The notes: generated by a model not told the origin, from the letters alone. DNA of 7,278 nt from DASQFD01 sp035633255 (GCA_035633255.1 DASQFD010000070.1:1-7278); one strand, 5' to 3'; shown: positions 1 through 6,770, numbered from the stretch's first letter. A program made the numbers and translations.

Positions 1-139
1 GCGCTCCACAGGTCACCCGGACGCCGCTGACCGACAACCCACAGCCGCGCCCATCGCCAAACACCGAAGCAGAGGGCCACTAACAGCGCGAAGACACCAA
101 ATCAGGCCCACCCGAACCCCGGCTGAAAGATCAGGGTCA
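1..139. other. Unassigned low-GC left flank, possible mobile-element tail
   Basis: This stretch is visibly poorer in G+C than the rest of the window. Its codons in the catalase frame end freely in A or T, whereas from about position 140 onward they end almost only in G or C. No gene is recognisable here. One frame ends in a stop at 28-30 after nine codons, which could be the last residues of a gene outside the window, but the fragment is too short to identify. The last part (about 122-139) has an AAAGATCAGG-like end that reminds me of the outer ends of some actinobacterial insertion sequences (for example IS1380-type); this is a memory-based impression, not a match. It occupies the place where the catalase promoter and start codon should be. 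Confidence 0.3.
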
Positions 140-166
140 GAGAAGAGCGCGTCCCTCGTCTCCAAG

Positions 167-2440
167 GTGGTCGGGGCGGTGACGTCGGCGGCCACGCCAC
201 CGGTGCCCGGCGCCCCCGGCTCCGAGCCGCCCACGCTGGCGGAGCCGACCACCCCCCGCCCGCCCCCGGACCCCAAGCCGGACCAGGGCGTGCCAGCCCC
301 GGTCACCGCGACCGGCGGGACGACCGACGCCGGCCCGAAGGCCCGGGGCCAGCACGGGGAGTACCTCACGACGTCCACCGGCCTGCGGCTGCGCGACACC
401 GACCACTCGCTCAGGGCCGGCGCACGCGGCCCGAGCCTGCTGCAGGACCACCACCTGCGCGAGAAGATCACCCACTTCGACCACGAGCGGATCCCCGAGC
501 GGGTCGTCCACGCCCGCGGCGCCGGCGCCCACGGCGTGTTCACCAGCTACGGCACCGCCTCGCGGCTGACCCGCGCCGCGTTCCTGGGCCCCGACGTCGA
601 GACCCCGGTCTTCGTGCGCTTCTCCACGGTGCTGGGCTCGCGCGGCTCCGCCGACACCGTCCGCGACACCCGGGGCTTCGCCACGAAGTTCTACACCGAG
701 GAGGGCACCTTCGACCTCGTCCGCAACAACATGCCCGTCTTCTTCATCCAGGACGGCATCAAGTTCCCCGACGTCATCCACGCGGCCAAGCCGCACCCGG
801 ACCGGGAGGTCCCGCAGGCGCAGAGCGCCCACGACACGTTCTGGGACTTCGTCTCCCTGCACACCGAGGCCCAGCACCACACGATCTGGAACATGTCCGA
901 CCGCGGCATCCCCCGCTCCTACCGGACGATGGAGGGCTTCGGCGTCCACACCTTCCGCCTGGTCGACGCCGAGGGGGGGACCTCGCTGGTGAAGTTCCAC
1001 TGGAAGCCCCGGCTGGGCGTGCACTCCCTCGTCTGGGAGGAGGCGCAGATGCTCGCCGGCATCGACCCGGACTTCCACCGCCGGGACCTCTACGACGCCA
1101 TCGAGTCCGGCGCGTTCCCGCAGTGGGAGCTCGGCGTGCAGGTCTTCCCGGACACCCCCGAGCAGGTCCTCGAGGGGATCGACCTGCTCGACCCGACGAA
1201 GTTCGTGCCCGAGGAGGTCGCCGAGGTGCAGCCGGTCGGGCTGCTCACCCTCAACGCCAACCCGACGAACTTCTTCGCCCAGGTCGAGCAGGTCGCCTTC
1301 CACCTCGGCAACCTCGTCCCCGGCATCGACGTCACCGACGACCCGCTGCTGCACGCGCGGCTCTTCTCCTATATCGACACCCAGCTCACCCGGCTCGGTG
1401 GCCCGAACTTCAACCAGATCCCCATCAACCGGCCACACGCCCCGGTCAACGACATGCTCCGCGACGGCTTCCACCAGCACGCGGTGCACTCCGGCGTCGC
1501 CCCCTACAAGCCCAACTCCCTCGACGGCGGCGTGCCGTTCGCGGCCGACGTGGAGACGGGCGCCTTCCTCGAGGTGCCGGCCCCGGTGGCCGCGAGCGCC
1601 AAGGTGCGCGAGTCGCCGGTGTCCTTCGAGGACCACTACAGCCAGGCCCGGCTGTTCTGGCGGAGCATGACCCCGGTGGAGCAGGACCACATCGTGCAGG
1701 CGTACACCTTCGAGCTCGGCAAGTGCTACGAGACCGCGATCCGCGAGCGTCAGCTGGGTGCCCTGGCCAACATCGACAGCGCCCTGTGCGCGGCCGTGGC
1801 CGCCGAGCTGGGTATGCCGGCCCCCTCGCCGAGCGTGCCCGAGGAGGCCGCAGGGGGCACGCCGGCTAAGACGGTGGAGGACGGCTCCGGTGGCGTGGCG
1901 GCCAGCCCCGCCCTCTCGCAGGTCGGCCGTGCCTGGCCGGTCGAGGGGCGGATGGTCGGCATCGTCGTCGCGCCGACCAGCGACCTGACGCAGGTGCAGG
2001 CCCTCTCCGACGCCGTGCGCGCCGGTGGTGCGCTGCCGCTGCTCATCGCACCGGTCGGCGGGCCCATCGGCACCGGCGGCACGGGCCCCCAGGCCCAGCG
2101 GACCTTCCTCACCGCCCGGTCGGCGGAGCTCGATGCGGTGATCCTGGCCGCGGCGCCACCGCCCGGCCCCGACGCGAAGCCGAGCGTCGACGCCAAGGCC
2201 GACCCCGGCCTGGCGGCGAGCGGCATCGACCCGCGGGTCGCGCTGCTGGTCAGCGAGGCGTTCCGCCATGCCAAGGGCGTCGGCGCCGTCGGCGACGGTG
2301 TCGCAGCCCTGGCGGCGATCGGCATCGCGGCGGACGCAGCGGGCGTCAGCACCGGATCCGCCTCCATCGTGGCCGGCGCGACCCTCGCCGGCCTCGCCCG
2401 GCACCGCGCGTGGGAGCGCTTCCCCGTCGCGGCGGTCTGA
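167..2440 (+). CDS. katE: Large-subunit monofunctional haem catalase, HPII/KatE type
   Basis: Cytoplasmic catalase that disproportionates hydrogen peroxide to water and oxygen. Read from GTG 167 it has 757 residues, close to E. coli HPII (753). A Pro-rich N-terminal arm (about 10-60) is followed by the catalase core. The distal catalytic His is H115 in VVHARG, the distal Asn is N188 in NNMPVFFIQD, and the proximal haem-ligand Tyr is Y402 in RLFSYIDTQLTRLG. H379 (FHLGN) sits where HPII H392 makes its His-Tyr crosslink; the spacings between these residues equal those of HPII. A variable linker (about 560-590) leads to the flavodoxin/GATase1-like C-terminal domain (about 592-757) that marks the large-subunit clade. 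The start is uncertain. The frame is open to the left edge with no ATG, GTG or TTG before 167; GTG 179 has a better Shine-Dalgarno (AAGGTGG at 164-170); and coding-quality codons already begin near 140 (SEKSASLVSKVV). The native start may lie upstream or have been lost. Terminator-like hairpins follow the stop. Confidence 0.95.
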   Translation: MVGAVTSAATPPVPGAPGSEPPTLAEPTTPRPPPDPKPDQGVPAPVTATGGTTDAGPKARGQHGEYLTTSTGLRLRDTDHSLRAGARGPSLLQDHHLREKITHFDHERIPERVVHARGAGAHGVFTSYGTASRLTRAAFLGPDVETPVFVRFSTVLGSRGSADTVRDTRGFATKFYTEEGTFDLVRNNMPVFFIQDGIKFPDVIHAAKPHPDREVPQAQSAHDTFWDFVSLHTEAQHHTIWNMSDRGIPRSYRTMEGFGVHTFRLVDAEGGTSLVKFHWKPRLGVHSLVWEEAQMLAGIDPDFHRRDLYDAIESGAFPQWELGVQVFPDTPEQVLEGIDLLDPTKFVPEEVAEVQPVGLLTLNANPTNFFAQVEQVAFHLGNLVPGIDVTDDPLLHARLFSYIDTQLTRLGGPNFNQIPINRPHAPVNDMLRDGFHQHAVHSGVAPYKPNSLDGGVPFAADVETGAFLEVPAPVAASAKVRESPVSFEDHYSQARLFWRSMTPVEQDHIVQAYTFELGKCYETAIRERQLGALANIDSALCAAVAAELGMPAPSPSVPEEAAGGTPAKTVEDGSGGVAASPALSQVGRAWPVEGRMVGIVVAPTSDLTQVQALSDAVRAGGALPLLIAPVGGPIGTGGTGPQAQRTFLTARSAELDAVILAAAPPPGPDAKPSVDAKADPGLAASGIDPRVALLVSEAFRHAKGVGAVGDGVAALAAIGIAADAAGVSTGSASIVAGATLAGLARHRAWERFPVAAV

Positions 2441-2457
2441 CCGCCCGACCCGAGACC

Positions 2458-2507
2458 CGGCCGGCACCAGCCGGTCGACCGACTGCGGTCGCCCCAGAGG
2501 GGACCGC
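2458..2507 (+). terminator. Tandem terminator-like hairpins after catalase
   Basis: Two hairpins begin 17 bases after the catalase stop. The first is CCGGC-ACCA-GCCGG (2461-2474), extendable outward to 2458-2477 with one G-U pair. The second pairs GCGGT (2485-2489) with ACCGC (2503-2507) and CCCC with GGGG inside it around an AGA loop, with a two-base bulge on the left arm. Neither has a T tract, which is common for actinobacterial terminators. Termination is inferred from position and structure only. Confidence 0.45.
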
Positions 2508-2514
2508 GGCAATG

Positions 2515-2596
2515 CCGACGGACGACATGCTCAGCTCTCGACCGGCCCGCCAAGGCAGGGGTCGGGCCGGTTGATGACGAGCATGTCGTCCGTCGG
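2515..2596. repeat. Large nested inverted repeat (82 bases)
   Basis: The outer arms are an exact 18-base inverted repeat: CCGACGGACGACATGCTC at 2515-2532 and its reverse complement at 2579-2596. Inside the 46-base spacer a second inverted repeat, ACCGGCCCG (2541-2549) and CGGGCCGGT (2563-2571), extends by three more pairs (one G-U) to 2538 and 2574. The whole can fold as one long hairpin with a small internal loop. It is followed by GC-rich sequence without a T tract. It may be a bidirectional terminator, a structured RNA, or a small miniature transposable or palindromic repeat element. No known family was recognised. Confidence 0.8.
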
Positions 2597-2635
2597 TCGC
2601 TTTCGCGCCGGCGCCACCCCTCCGACGGCCCCCCG

Positions 2636-2668
2636 ACTCCTCCGCCACTCCTCCGCCACTCCTCCGCC
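2636..2668. repeat. Three 11-base tandem repeats (ACTCCTCCGCC)
   Basis: Three exact, adjacent copies of ACTCCTCCGCC lie at 2636-2646, 2647-2657 and 2658-2668. They are followed by a degenerate piece (GACTCCCCCGCC) that runs into the 64-base repeats. Slippage-type expansion is likely. The unit length is not a multiple of three and no gene is supported here. Confidence 0.85.
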
Positions 2669-2681
2669 GACTCCCCCGCCG

Positions 2682-2883
2682 GGTGGAGGTGAAAGGCGAC
2701 CTTGGCGGGGTCGGTCAGCACCTCGACCCGGGGAGCCGCCCGCCCGGTGGAGGTGAAAGGCGACGCTGCCGGGGTCGGTCATCACCTCGACCCGGGGAGC
2801 CGCCCGCCCGGTGGAGGTGAAAGGCGACCCTCCCGTGGTCGGTCATCACCTCGACCCGGGGAGCCCCCCGCCGGGTGGAGGTG
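2682..2883. repeat. 64-base tandem repeat, three copies plus a partial fourth
   Basis: Full copies start at 2682, 2746 and 2810, exactly 64 bases apart. A fourth start (GGTGGAGGTG, 2874-2883) is cut short. Each unit reads GGTGGAGGTGAAAGGCGAC, then nine variable bases, then GTCGGTCA(T/G)CACCTCGACC and a C-rich tail. The nine-base cores are CTTGGCGGG (2701-2709), GCTGCCGGG (2765-2773) and CCTCCCGTG (2829-2837). Outside the core the copies differ at only three positions. The core is flanked by CGAC and GTCG, and outside these by GAGGTGA and TCACCTC (one mismatch in copy 1), so each unit can fold into a stem with the variable bases in the loop. At 64 bases the unit shifts frame at every copy, so it does not encode a repeated protein. 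Confidence 0.9.
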
Positions 2884-2890
2884 GTCCTCC
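2877..2890. other. Short hairpin at the end of the 64-base repeats
   Basis: GGAGG-TGGT-CCTCC is a five-pair hairpin that extends to 2875-2892 with one G-U pair. It forms exactly where the fourth copy of the 64-base repeat breaks down, so it may mark the end point of the repeat expansion. No function can be assigned. Confidence 0.4.
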
Positions 2891-2903
2891 GCTGCGGGGT
2901 GTT

Positions 2904-2923
2904 CCACATCCGAGACGATGCGG
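2904..2923. promoter_or_regulatory. Operator-like palindrome upstream of the hut-type genes
   Basis: CCACATC (2904-2910), a six-base spacer CGAGAC, and GATGCGG (2917-2923) form an inverted repeat with six of seven pairs matching. It lies about 50 bases before the start of the amidohydrolase gene. Its size and symmetry suit a dimeric repressor. IclR- and GntR-family regulators often accompany actinobacterial histidine-utilisation genes, but no regulator gene is in this window, so the binding protein is unknown. Confidence 0.35.
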
Positions 2924-2935
2924 GGCCGCCCCGGG

Positions 2936-2971
2936 GTGTCCGCCCCCCCGCCGACGCGGTTGCATAGGGCC
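2936..2971 (+). promoter_or_regulatory. Possible promoter for a leaderless hut transcript
   Basis: TTGCAT at 2960-2965 matches three of six -10 consensus positions (first T and final AT) and lies seven bases before the ATG at 2972. Transcription would therefore begin at or near the start codon itself. A weak -35-like GTGTCC lies at 2936-2941, 18 bases upstream. There is no well-spaced Shine-Dalgarno (AGGG at 2966-2969 is only two bases from the ATG), which fits a leaderless message, common in actinomycetes. The match to consensus is poor. Confidence 0.25.
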
Positions 2972-4228
2972 ATGGCGCGGAGCGAGGAGGCCCCCGAGGC
3001 GGCCGGGGTCGGGCGAGCGGCGTTCCGCTCCATGTGGCGGGCCCTCGAGCCGGTCGGGCGTGACCCGCGCACCGACGGCTACCGCCGGTTCGCCTGGACC
3101 CGCACCGACGCCGACCTCGCCGAGTGGTTCGGGGGCGAGTGCACCCGCCGGGGCCTGGACCTCACGACCGACCGCGTGGGCAACCAGTGGGCCTGGTGGG
3201 GCGACCCGGACGCGGCCCGCGCCGCCGGCCGCCCGGGCGTCGTCACCGGCAGCCACCTGGACTCCGTGCCCGACGGCGGGGCGTTCGACGGGCCGCTCGG
3301 GGTGGTCAGCGCGCTCGCGGCGCTCGACACCCTGCGCGCCGCCGGCCTCACCCCCGCCCGGCCGGTCGGCGTGGTCCGCTTCGTCGACGAGGAGGGCGCC
3401 CGCTTCGGCGTGGCCTGCGCCGGCTCCCGGGTCCTCACCGGCGCGATGACCGCCGACCGCGCCCGCGGCCTCACCGACGCCGACGGCACGTCGCTCGCCG
3501 AGGCGCTGCAGGCGGCCGGCCGTGACCCGCACGACCTCGGCCCCGACCGCGACACCCTCGCCCGCGTCGGCACCTTCGTCGAGCTCCACGTCGAGCAGGG
3601 ACGCCACCTCGCGGCCCTGGACGGCGACCACCCGGTCGGGGTCGGCTCCGAGGTCTGGCCGCACGGCCGCTGGCGGGTCGACGTGCCGGGCGAGACCAAC
3701 CACGCCGGCACCACGCCGCTGGCGGACCGCTCCGACGCGATGCTCGGCGCCGCCGCCACGGTCATCGCCGCCCGCCGGTCGGCCGAGCGGCACGGGTGCC
3801 TCGCCACCGTCGGCCGCCTGACCGCCCGGCCCGGCGGCGTCAACGCCGTCCCCGGAGCGGCCACCGCCTGGCTCGACGCGAGGGGCAGCGAGGCGGCGGC
3901 GGTCCGCTCGGTGGTCGCCGACGTGGCCGAGGTGGCCAAGGAGTTCGGCGGCACGGTGACCGAGGAGTCCTGGACCCCGGCCACCCCCTTCGACCCGGTG
4001 ACGGTGCGCCGGCTCGCGACCCGGCTCGGCGGCATACCCGTCCTCGGCACCGGTGCCGGGCACGACGCGGGCATCATCGCCAACGCCGGCCACCGCACGG
4101 CGATGCTCTTCGTCCGCAACCCCACCGGCGTCTCGCACAGCCCGGCCGAGTGGGCGGAGGAGGCCGACTGCCTCGCCGGGGTGGCAGCACTCGCCGACGT
4201 CCTCGCCGACCTCGCGGGCGAGCCGTGA
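2972..4228 (+). CDS. M20-family amidohydrolase (allantoate amidohydrolase-like), probable N-formylglutamate deformylase of histidine breakdown
   Basis: A 418-residue cytoplasmic metal-dependent amidohydrolase of the M20 / AllC / N-carbamoyl-amino-acid hydrolase group. Visible metal-site residues are H95 (GSHLDSV), D106 (FDGPLGV), the E140-E141 pair (VDEEGARF), H206 (ELHVEQG) and H389 (GVSHSP). The lid/dimerisation domain includes GETNHAGTTPLADRSDAM (about 245-262), and GAGHDAG (about 366-372) is a family block. By sequence it would be called allantoate amidohydrolase. Its overlap with hutF and hutI suggests instead that it performs the last histidine-degradation step, N-formyl-L-glutamate to glutamate plus formate, replacing HutG; this is inference from context. 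The ATG at 2972 was chosen because the frame upstream runs only through noncoding repeats. ATG 3032 (MWRALEPVG) is a possible shorter start. The stop overlaps the hutF GTG (GTGA). Confidence 0.88.
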   Translation: MARSEEAPEAAGVGRAAFRSMWRALEPVGRDPRTDGYRRFAWTRTDADLAEWFGGECTRRGLDLTTDRVGNQWAWWGDPDAARAAGRPGVVTGSHLDSVPDGGAFDGPLGVVSALAALDTLRAAGLTPARPVGVVRFVDEEGARFGVACAGSRVLTGAMTADRARGLTDADGTSLAEALQAAGRDPHDLGPDRDTLARVGTFVELHVEQGRHLAALDGDHPVGVGSEVWPHGRWRVDVPGETNHAGTTPLADRSDAMLGAAATVIAARRSAERHGCLATVGRLTARPGGVNAVPGAATAWLDARGSEAAAVRSVVADVAEVAKEFGGTVTEESWTPATPFDPVTVRRLATRLGGIPVLGTGAGHDAGIIANAGHRTAMLFVRNPTGVSHSPAEWAEEADCLAGVAALADVLADLAGEP

Positions 4229-5574
4229 CCTCCTACTGGTGCGAGCGCGCCGCCCTGCCCGCCGGCGTCACGGACGGCGTCCGCCTCCGGACCCGCGAGG
4301 GACGCCTCACCGCGGTGGAGACCGGGGTCGCGCCCGCCCCTTCCGACACCCGCCTGCGCGGGCTCGTGCTGCCCGGCCTCGCCAACGCCCACTCCCACGC
4401 CTTCCACCGGGTCCTGCGCGGCCGCACCCACGACCGCGGCGGCACCTTCTGGACGTGGCGGCAGGAGATGTATGCCGTCGCGGACCGGCTCACCCCCGAC
4501 ACCTACCTGGGCGTCGCCCGGGCCCTCCTGCTCGAGGCGCTCTGCGCCGGGTGGACCGTCGTGGGGGAGTTCCAGTACCTCCACCACGGCCCGGACGGGC
4601 GGCCCTACGCCGACCCCAACGCGATGGGCCGGGCGGTCGTCCGGGCCGCCGAGGAGGTCGGCATTCGGCTCACCCTGCTCGACACGTGCTACCTCGCCGG
4701 GGGCCTCGGCGCGTCGGGGCCGACCCCGCTCGTGGGCGTGCAGCGCCGCTTCGGCGACGGCAGCGTGTCGCGGTGGGCGGAGCGGGTCAGGGACCTCGGC
4801 GAGGGCCCGCTCGTCCGGGTGGGTGCGGCCGCGCACTCGGTGCGCGTACTCACCCCCGCCCAGCTCGCCGACCTCGCCGAGCTGGTGGAGGACCCCGTGG
4901 GCCCGATCGCGCGGGGGCGGCCGGTGCACGCCCACGTCTCGGAGCAGCCGGCCGAGAACGAGGCGGTCCTCGCCCGCTACGCCGCGACGCCGAGCGCGGT
5001 GCTCGGTGACGCCGGACTGCTCGGCGACCGCTTCACCGCGGTGCACGCGACGCACCTCACCGCCGACGACGTCGCGCTGCTGGCGCGCTCGGGTGCCACG
5101 GCGTGCTTCTGCCCGACCACCGAGGCCGACCTCGCCGACGGCATCGGGCCCGCCAGGGTGCTGCACGACGCCGGCGTGCCGCTGGCCCTCGGCTCGGACT
5201 CCCACGCCGTGGTGGACCCGTTCCGGGAGATGCAGGCCCTGGAGATGCACGACCGGCTGGCGCACCTCGAGCGGGGGCGGCTGCCGCTCCCCGTGCTGCG
5301 GGCCGCGGCGAGCGGGCACGGCTACCACGCGCTCGGCTGGCCGGACGGCGGCCGGCTCGAGGCCGGCGCGCTCGCGGACCTCGTGGCCGTCGACCCGGCG
5401 AGCCGGCGCACCGCCGGGAGCGACCCGGAGCAGGTGGCCCTGACCGCGGCCGCGGCGGACGTCACCGACGTCGTCGTGGGCGGCCGGCACGTCGTGCGGG
5501 ACCGGCAGCACGAGCTCGGGCCGGTGGAGCACCTGCTCGCGGGCGCGCTCGACGCGGTCAGGGGCGACCGGTGA
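4225..5574 (+). CDS. hutF: Formimidoylglutamate deiminase
   Basis: A 449-residue amidohydrolase-superfamily enzyme that converts N-formimidoyl-L-glutamate to N-formyl-L-glutamate and ammonia in the cytoplasm. The TIM-barrel metal site is visible: H56 and H58 (ANAHSHAFHR), H237 with catalytic E240 (HAHVSEQPAENE), H274 (VHATH) and D325 (LGSDSH). Spacings agree with those I recall for the Pseudomonas HutF. H204 and R207 (HSVR) match its substrate-binding pair, and FWTWRQEMY (75-83) is a typical HutF block. The GTG at 4225 overlaps the stop of the upstream gene as GTGA, and the protein then begins TSYWCERAALPAG, as HutF proteins usually do; no strong Shine-Dalgarno is present, so translational coupling is likely. 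HutF replaces the one-step HutG formiminoglutamase route, so a deformylase is needed downstream. Related deaminases (guanine deaminase) are less likely because of the HutF-specific blocks and the hutI neighbour. Confidence 0.95.
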   Translation: MTSYWCERAALPAGVTDGVRLRTREGRLTAVETGVAPAPSDTRLRGLVLPGLANAHSHAFHRVLRGRTHDRGGTFWTWRQEMYAVADRLTPDTYLGVARALLLEALCAGWTVVGEFQYLHHGPDGRPYADPNAMGRAVVRAAEEVGIRLTLLDTCYLAGGLGASGPTPLVGVQRRFGDGSVSRWAERVRDLGEGPLVRVGAAAHSVRVLTPAQLADLAELVEDPVGPIARGRPVHAHVSEQPAENEAVLARYAATPSAVLGDAGLLGDRFTAVHATHLTADDVALLARSGATACFCPTTEADLADGIGPARVLHDAGVPLALGSDSHAVVDPFREMQALEMHDRLAHLERGRLPLPVLRAAASGHGYHALGWPDGGRLEAGALADLVAVDPASRRTAGSDPEQVALTAAAADVTDVVVGGRHVVRDRQHELGPVEHLLAGALDAVRGDR

Positions 5575-6770
5575 CCACGGGGCCGGGGCCGGGCGCCGGC
5601 TCGGTGCTGGTCACCGGGATCGGCGAGCTGGTCACCGCGGTGCCCCACGGCGCCGACCCGCTCGGCCTGCGCCATGACGCCGCCGTCGTCGCGGAGGACG
5701 GCGTCGTCGTGTGGGTCGGCCCGGCCCGGGAGGCTCCTGCCGCGGACCGCGTCGTCGACGTCGGCGGTCGGGCGGTCGTGCCCGGCTTCGTCGACAGCCA
5801 CAGCCACCTCGTCTTCGCCGGTGACCGGGCGCCGGAGTTCGCGGCCCGGATGGCCGGCGAGCGCTACGACGGCGGTGGTATCGCGGCCACCGTCGCCGCC
5901 ACCCGGGCCGCCTCGGACGACCGGCTGCGGGTGCTCCTGGCCTCCCGCCTCGCCGAGATGCGCGCGCAGGGCACGACGACCGTGGAGGTCAAGAGCGGCT
6001 ACGGCCTCACCGTCGAGGACGAGGCACGTGCCCTGCGCCTGGCCCGCGAGGTCACGCCCGAGACCACCTTCCTCGGGGCGCACGTCGTGCCGCCCGAGGC
6101 GCGCGGTGACCGGACGGCATACCTGGACCTGGTGACCGGGCCGATGCTGGTGGCCTGCGCGCCGCACGCCCGCTGGGCCGACGTCTTCTGCGAGCCGGCC
6201 TCCGTAAACGCCTTCGACGCCGAGGAGTCGCGCGCCGTGCTGGTGGCCGCGGCCCGGGCCGGCCTCGGCCTCCGGGTGCACGGCAACCAGCTGGCCCCCG
6301 GGCCCGGGGTGCGGCTCGCCGTCGAGCTGGGCGCCGCCAGCGTCGACCACTGCACCCACCTGGGCGACGCCGACGTCGACGCCCTGGTCGGCGCCGCGGG
6401 CACGACGGTGGCCACCCTGCTGCCGGGCGTGGAGTTCTCGACCCGCTCGCCCTACCCCGACGCGCGCCGCCTGCTGGACGCGGGCGCGACCGTGGCGCTC
6501 GCCACCGACTGCAACCCGGGCACCTGCTTCAGCTCCTCGATGCCCTTCGTCGTCGCCCTCGCCGTCCTCGAGATGCGGATGACGCCCGCCGAGGCGCTGC
6601 TCGCCGCGACGGCGGGCGGCGCAACGGCGCTGCGCCGCACCGACATCGGCCGCATCGCCGTGGGCGGACGCGCGGACCTCACCGTGCTCGACGCGCCCAG
6701 CCACGTCCACCTGGCCTACCGGCCGGGCGTGCCGCTCGCCCGTGCCCTCGACCTGCAGGTGGGCTCATGA
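5571..6770 (+). CDS. hutI: Imidazolonepropionase
   Basis: A 399-residue cytoplasmic amidohydrolase that hydrolyses 4-imidazolone-5-propionate to N-formimidoyl-L-glutamate, the substrate of the HutF encoded just upstream. Key residues are H77 and H79 (VDSHSHLVFAGDR), the GGGI block at about 103-106, K141 and Y144 (VEVKSGYGL), H171 (LGAHVVPPEA), H237 (VHGNQLAPG) and D313 (ATDCNPGTCFSSSMP). These are the metal and substrate positions of the HutI family, and the length is normal. The GTG start at 5571 overlaps the hutF stop as GTGA and has an AGGGG Shine-Dalgarno at 5560-5564, six bases upstream. Its own stop (6768-6770) overlaps the ATG of the following broken protease gene as ATGA. HutH and HutU, which make its substrate, are not in the window. 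Confidence 0.96.
   Translation: MTTGPGPGAGSVLVTGIGELVTAVPHGADPLGLRHDAAVVAEDGVVVWVGPAREAPAADRVVDVGGRAVVPGFVDSHSHLVFAGDRAPEFAARMAGERYDGGGIAATVAATRAASDDRLRVLLASRLAEMRAQGTTTVEVKSGYGLTVEDEARALRLAREVTPETTFLGAHVVPPEARGDRTAYLDLVTGPMLVACAPHARWADVFCEPASVNAFDAEESRAVLVAAARAGLGLRVHGNQLAPGPGVRLAVELGAASVDHCTHLGDADVDALVGAAGTTVATLLPGVEFSTRSPYPDARRLLDAGATVALATDCNPGTCFSSSMPFVVALAVLEMRMTPAEALLAATAGGATALRRTDIGRIAVGGRADLTVLDAPSHVHLAYRPGVPLARALDLQVGS

Noticed and set aside
137..2512. Very long open frame on the minus strand opposite the catalase (also several hundred codons opposite the hut genes at 2846-4138, 3079-5532 and 5322-6710)
   Set aside because: These are mirror images of strongly GC3-biased + strand genes; their translations are low-complexity Arg/Gly/Ala/Val-rich with no recognisable domain, while the + strand frames carry full catalytic motifs.
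2531..2584. 17-codon minus-strand frame (MLVINRPDPCLGGPVES) inside the long hairpin, and a 20-codon + strand frame at 2512-2574
   Set aside because: Both lie within the inverted repeat, so matching starts on the two strands follow from the palindrome. No Shine-Dalgarno or downstream gene supports a leader peptide.
2682..2883. CRISPR-like array
   Set aside because: Only three units occur, the variable part is nine bases, far shorter than a spacer, the conserved part is 55 bases, and no cas gene is present.
2702..2971. N-terminal extension of the amidohydrolase gene through the 64-base repeats
   Set aside because: The frame happens to be open, but it crosses repeat copies in a different phase each time and yields Pro/Gly/Arg-rich sequence unlike the family. 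The protein begins sensibly at ATG 2972.
2972..4228. Purine (allantoin) degradation role for the M20 enzyme
   Set aside because: No allantoinase, ureidoglycolate or other purine-catabolic gene is nearby; coupling to hutF and hutI favours histidine breakdown, though substrate cannot be read from sequence alone.
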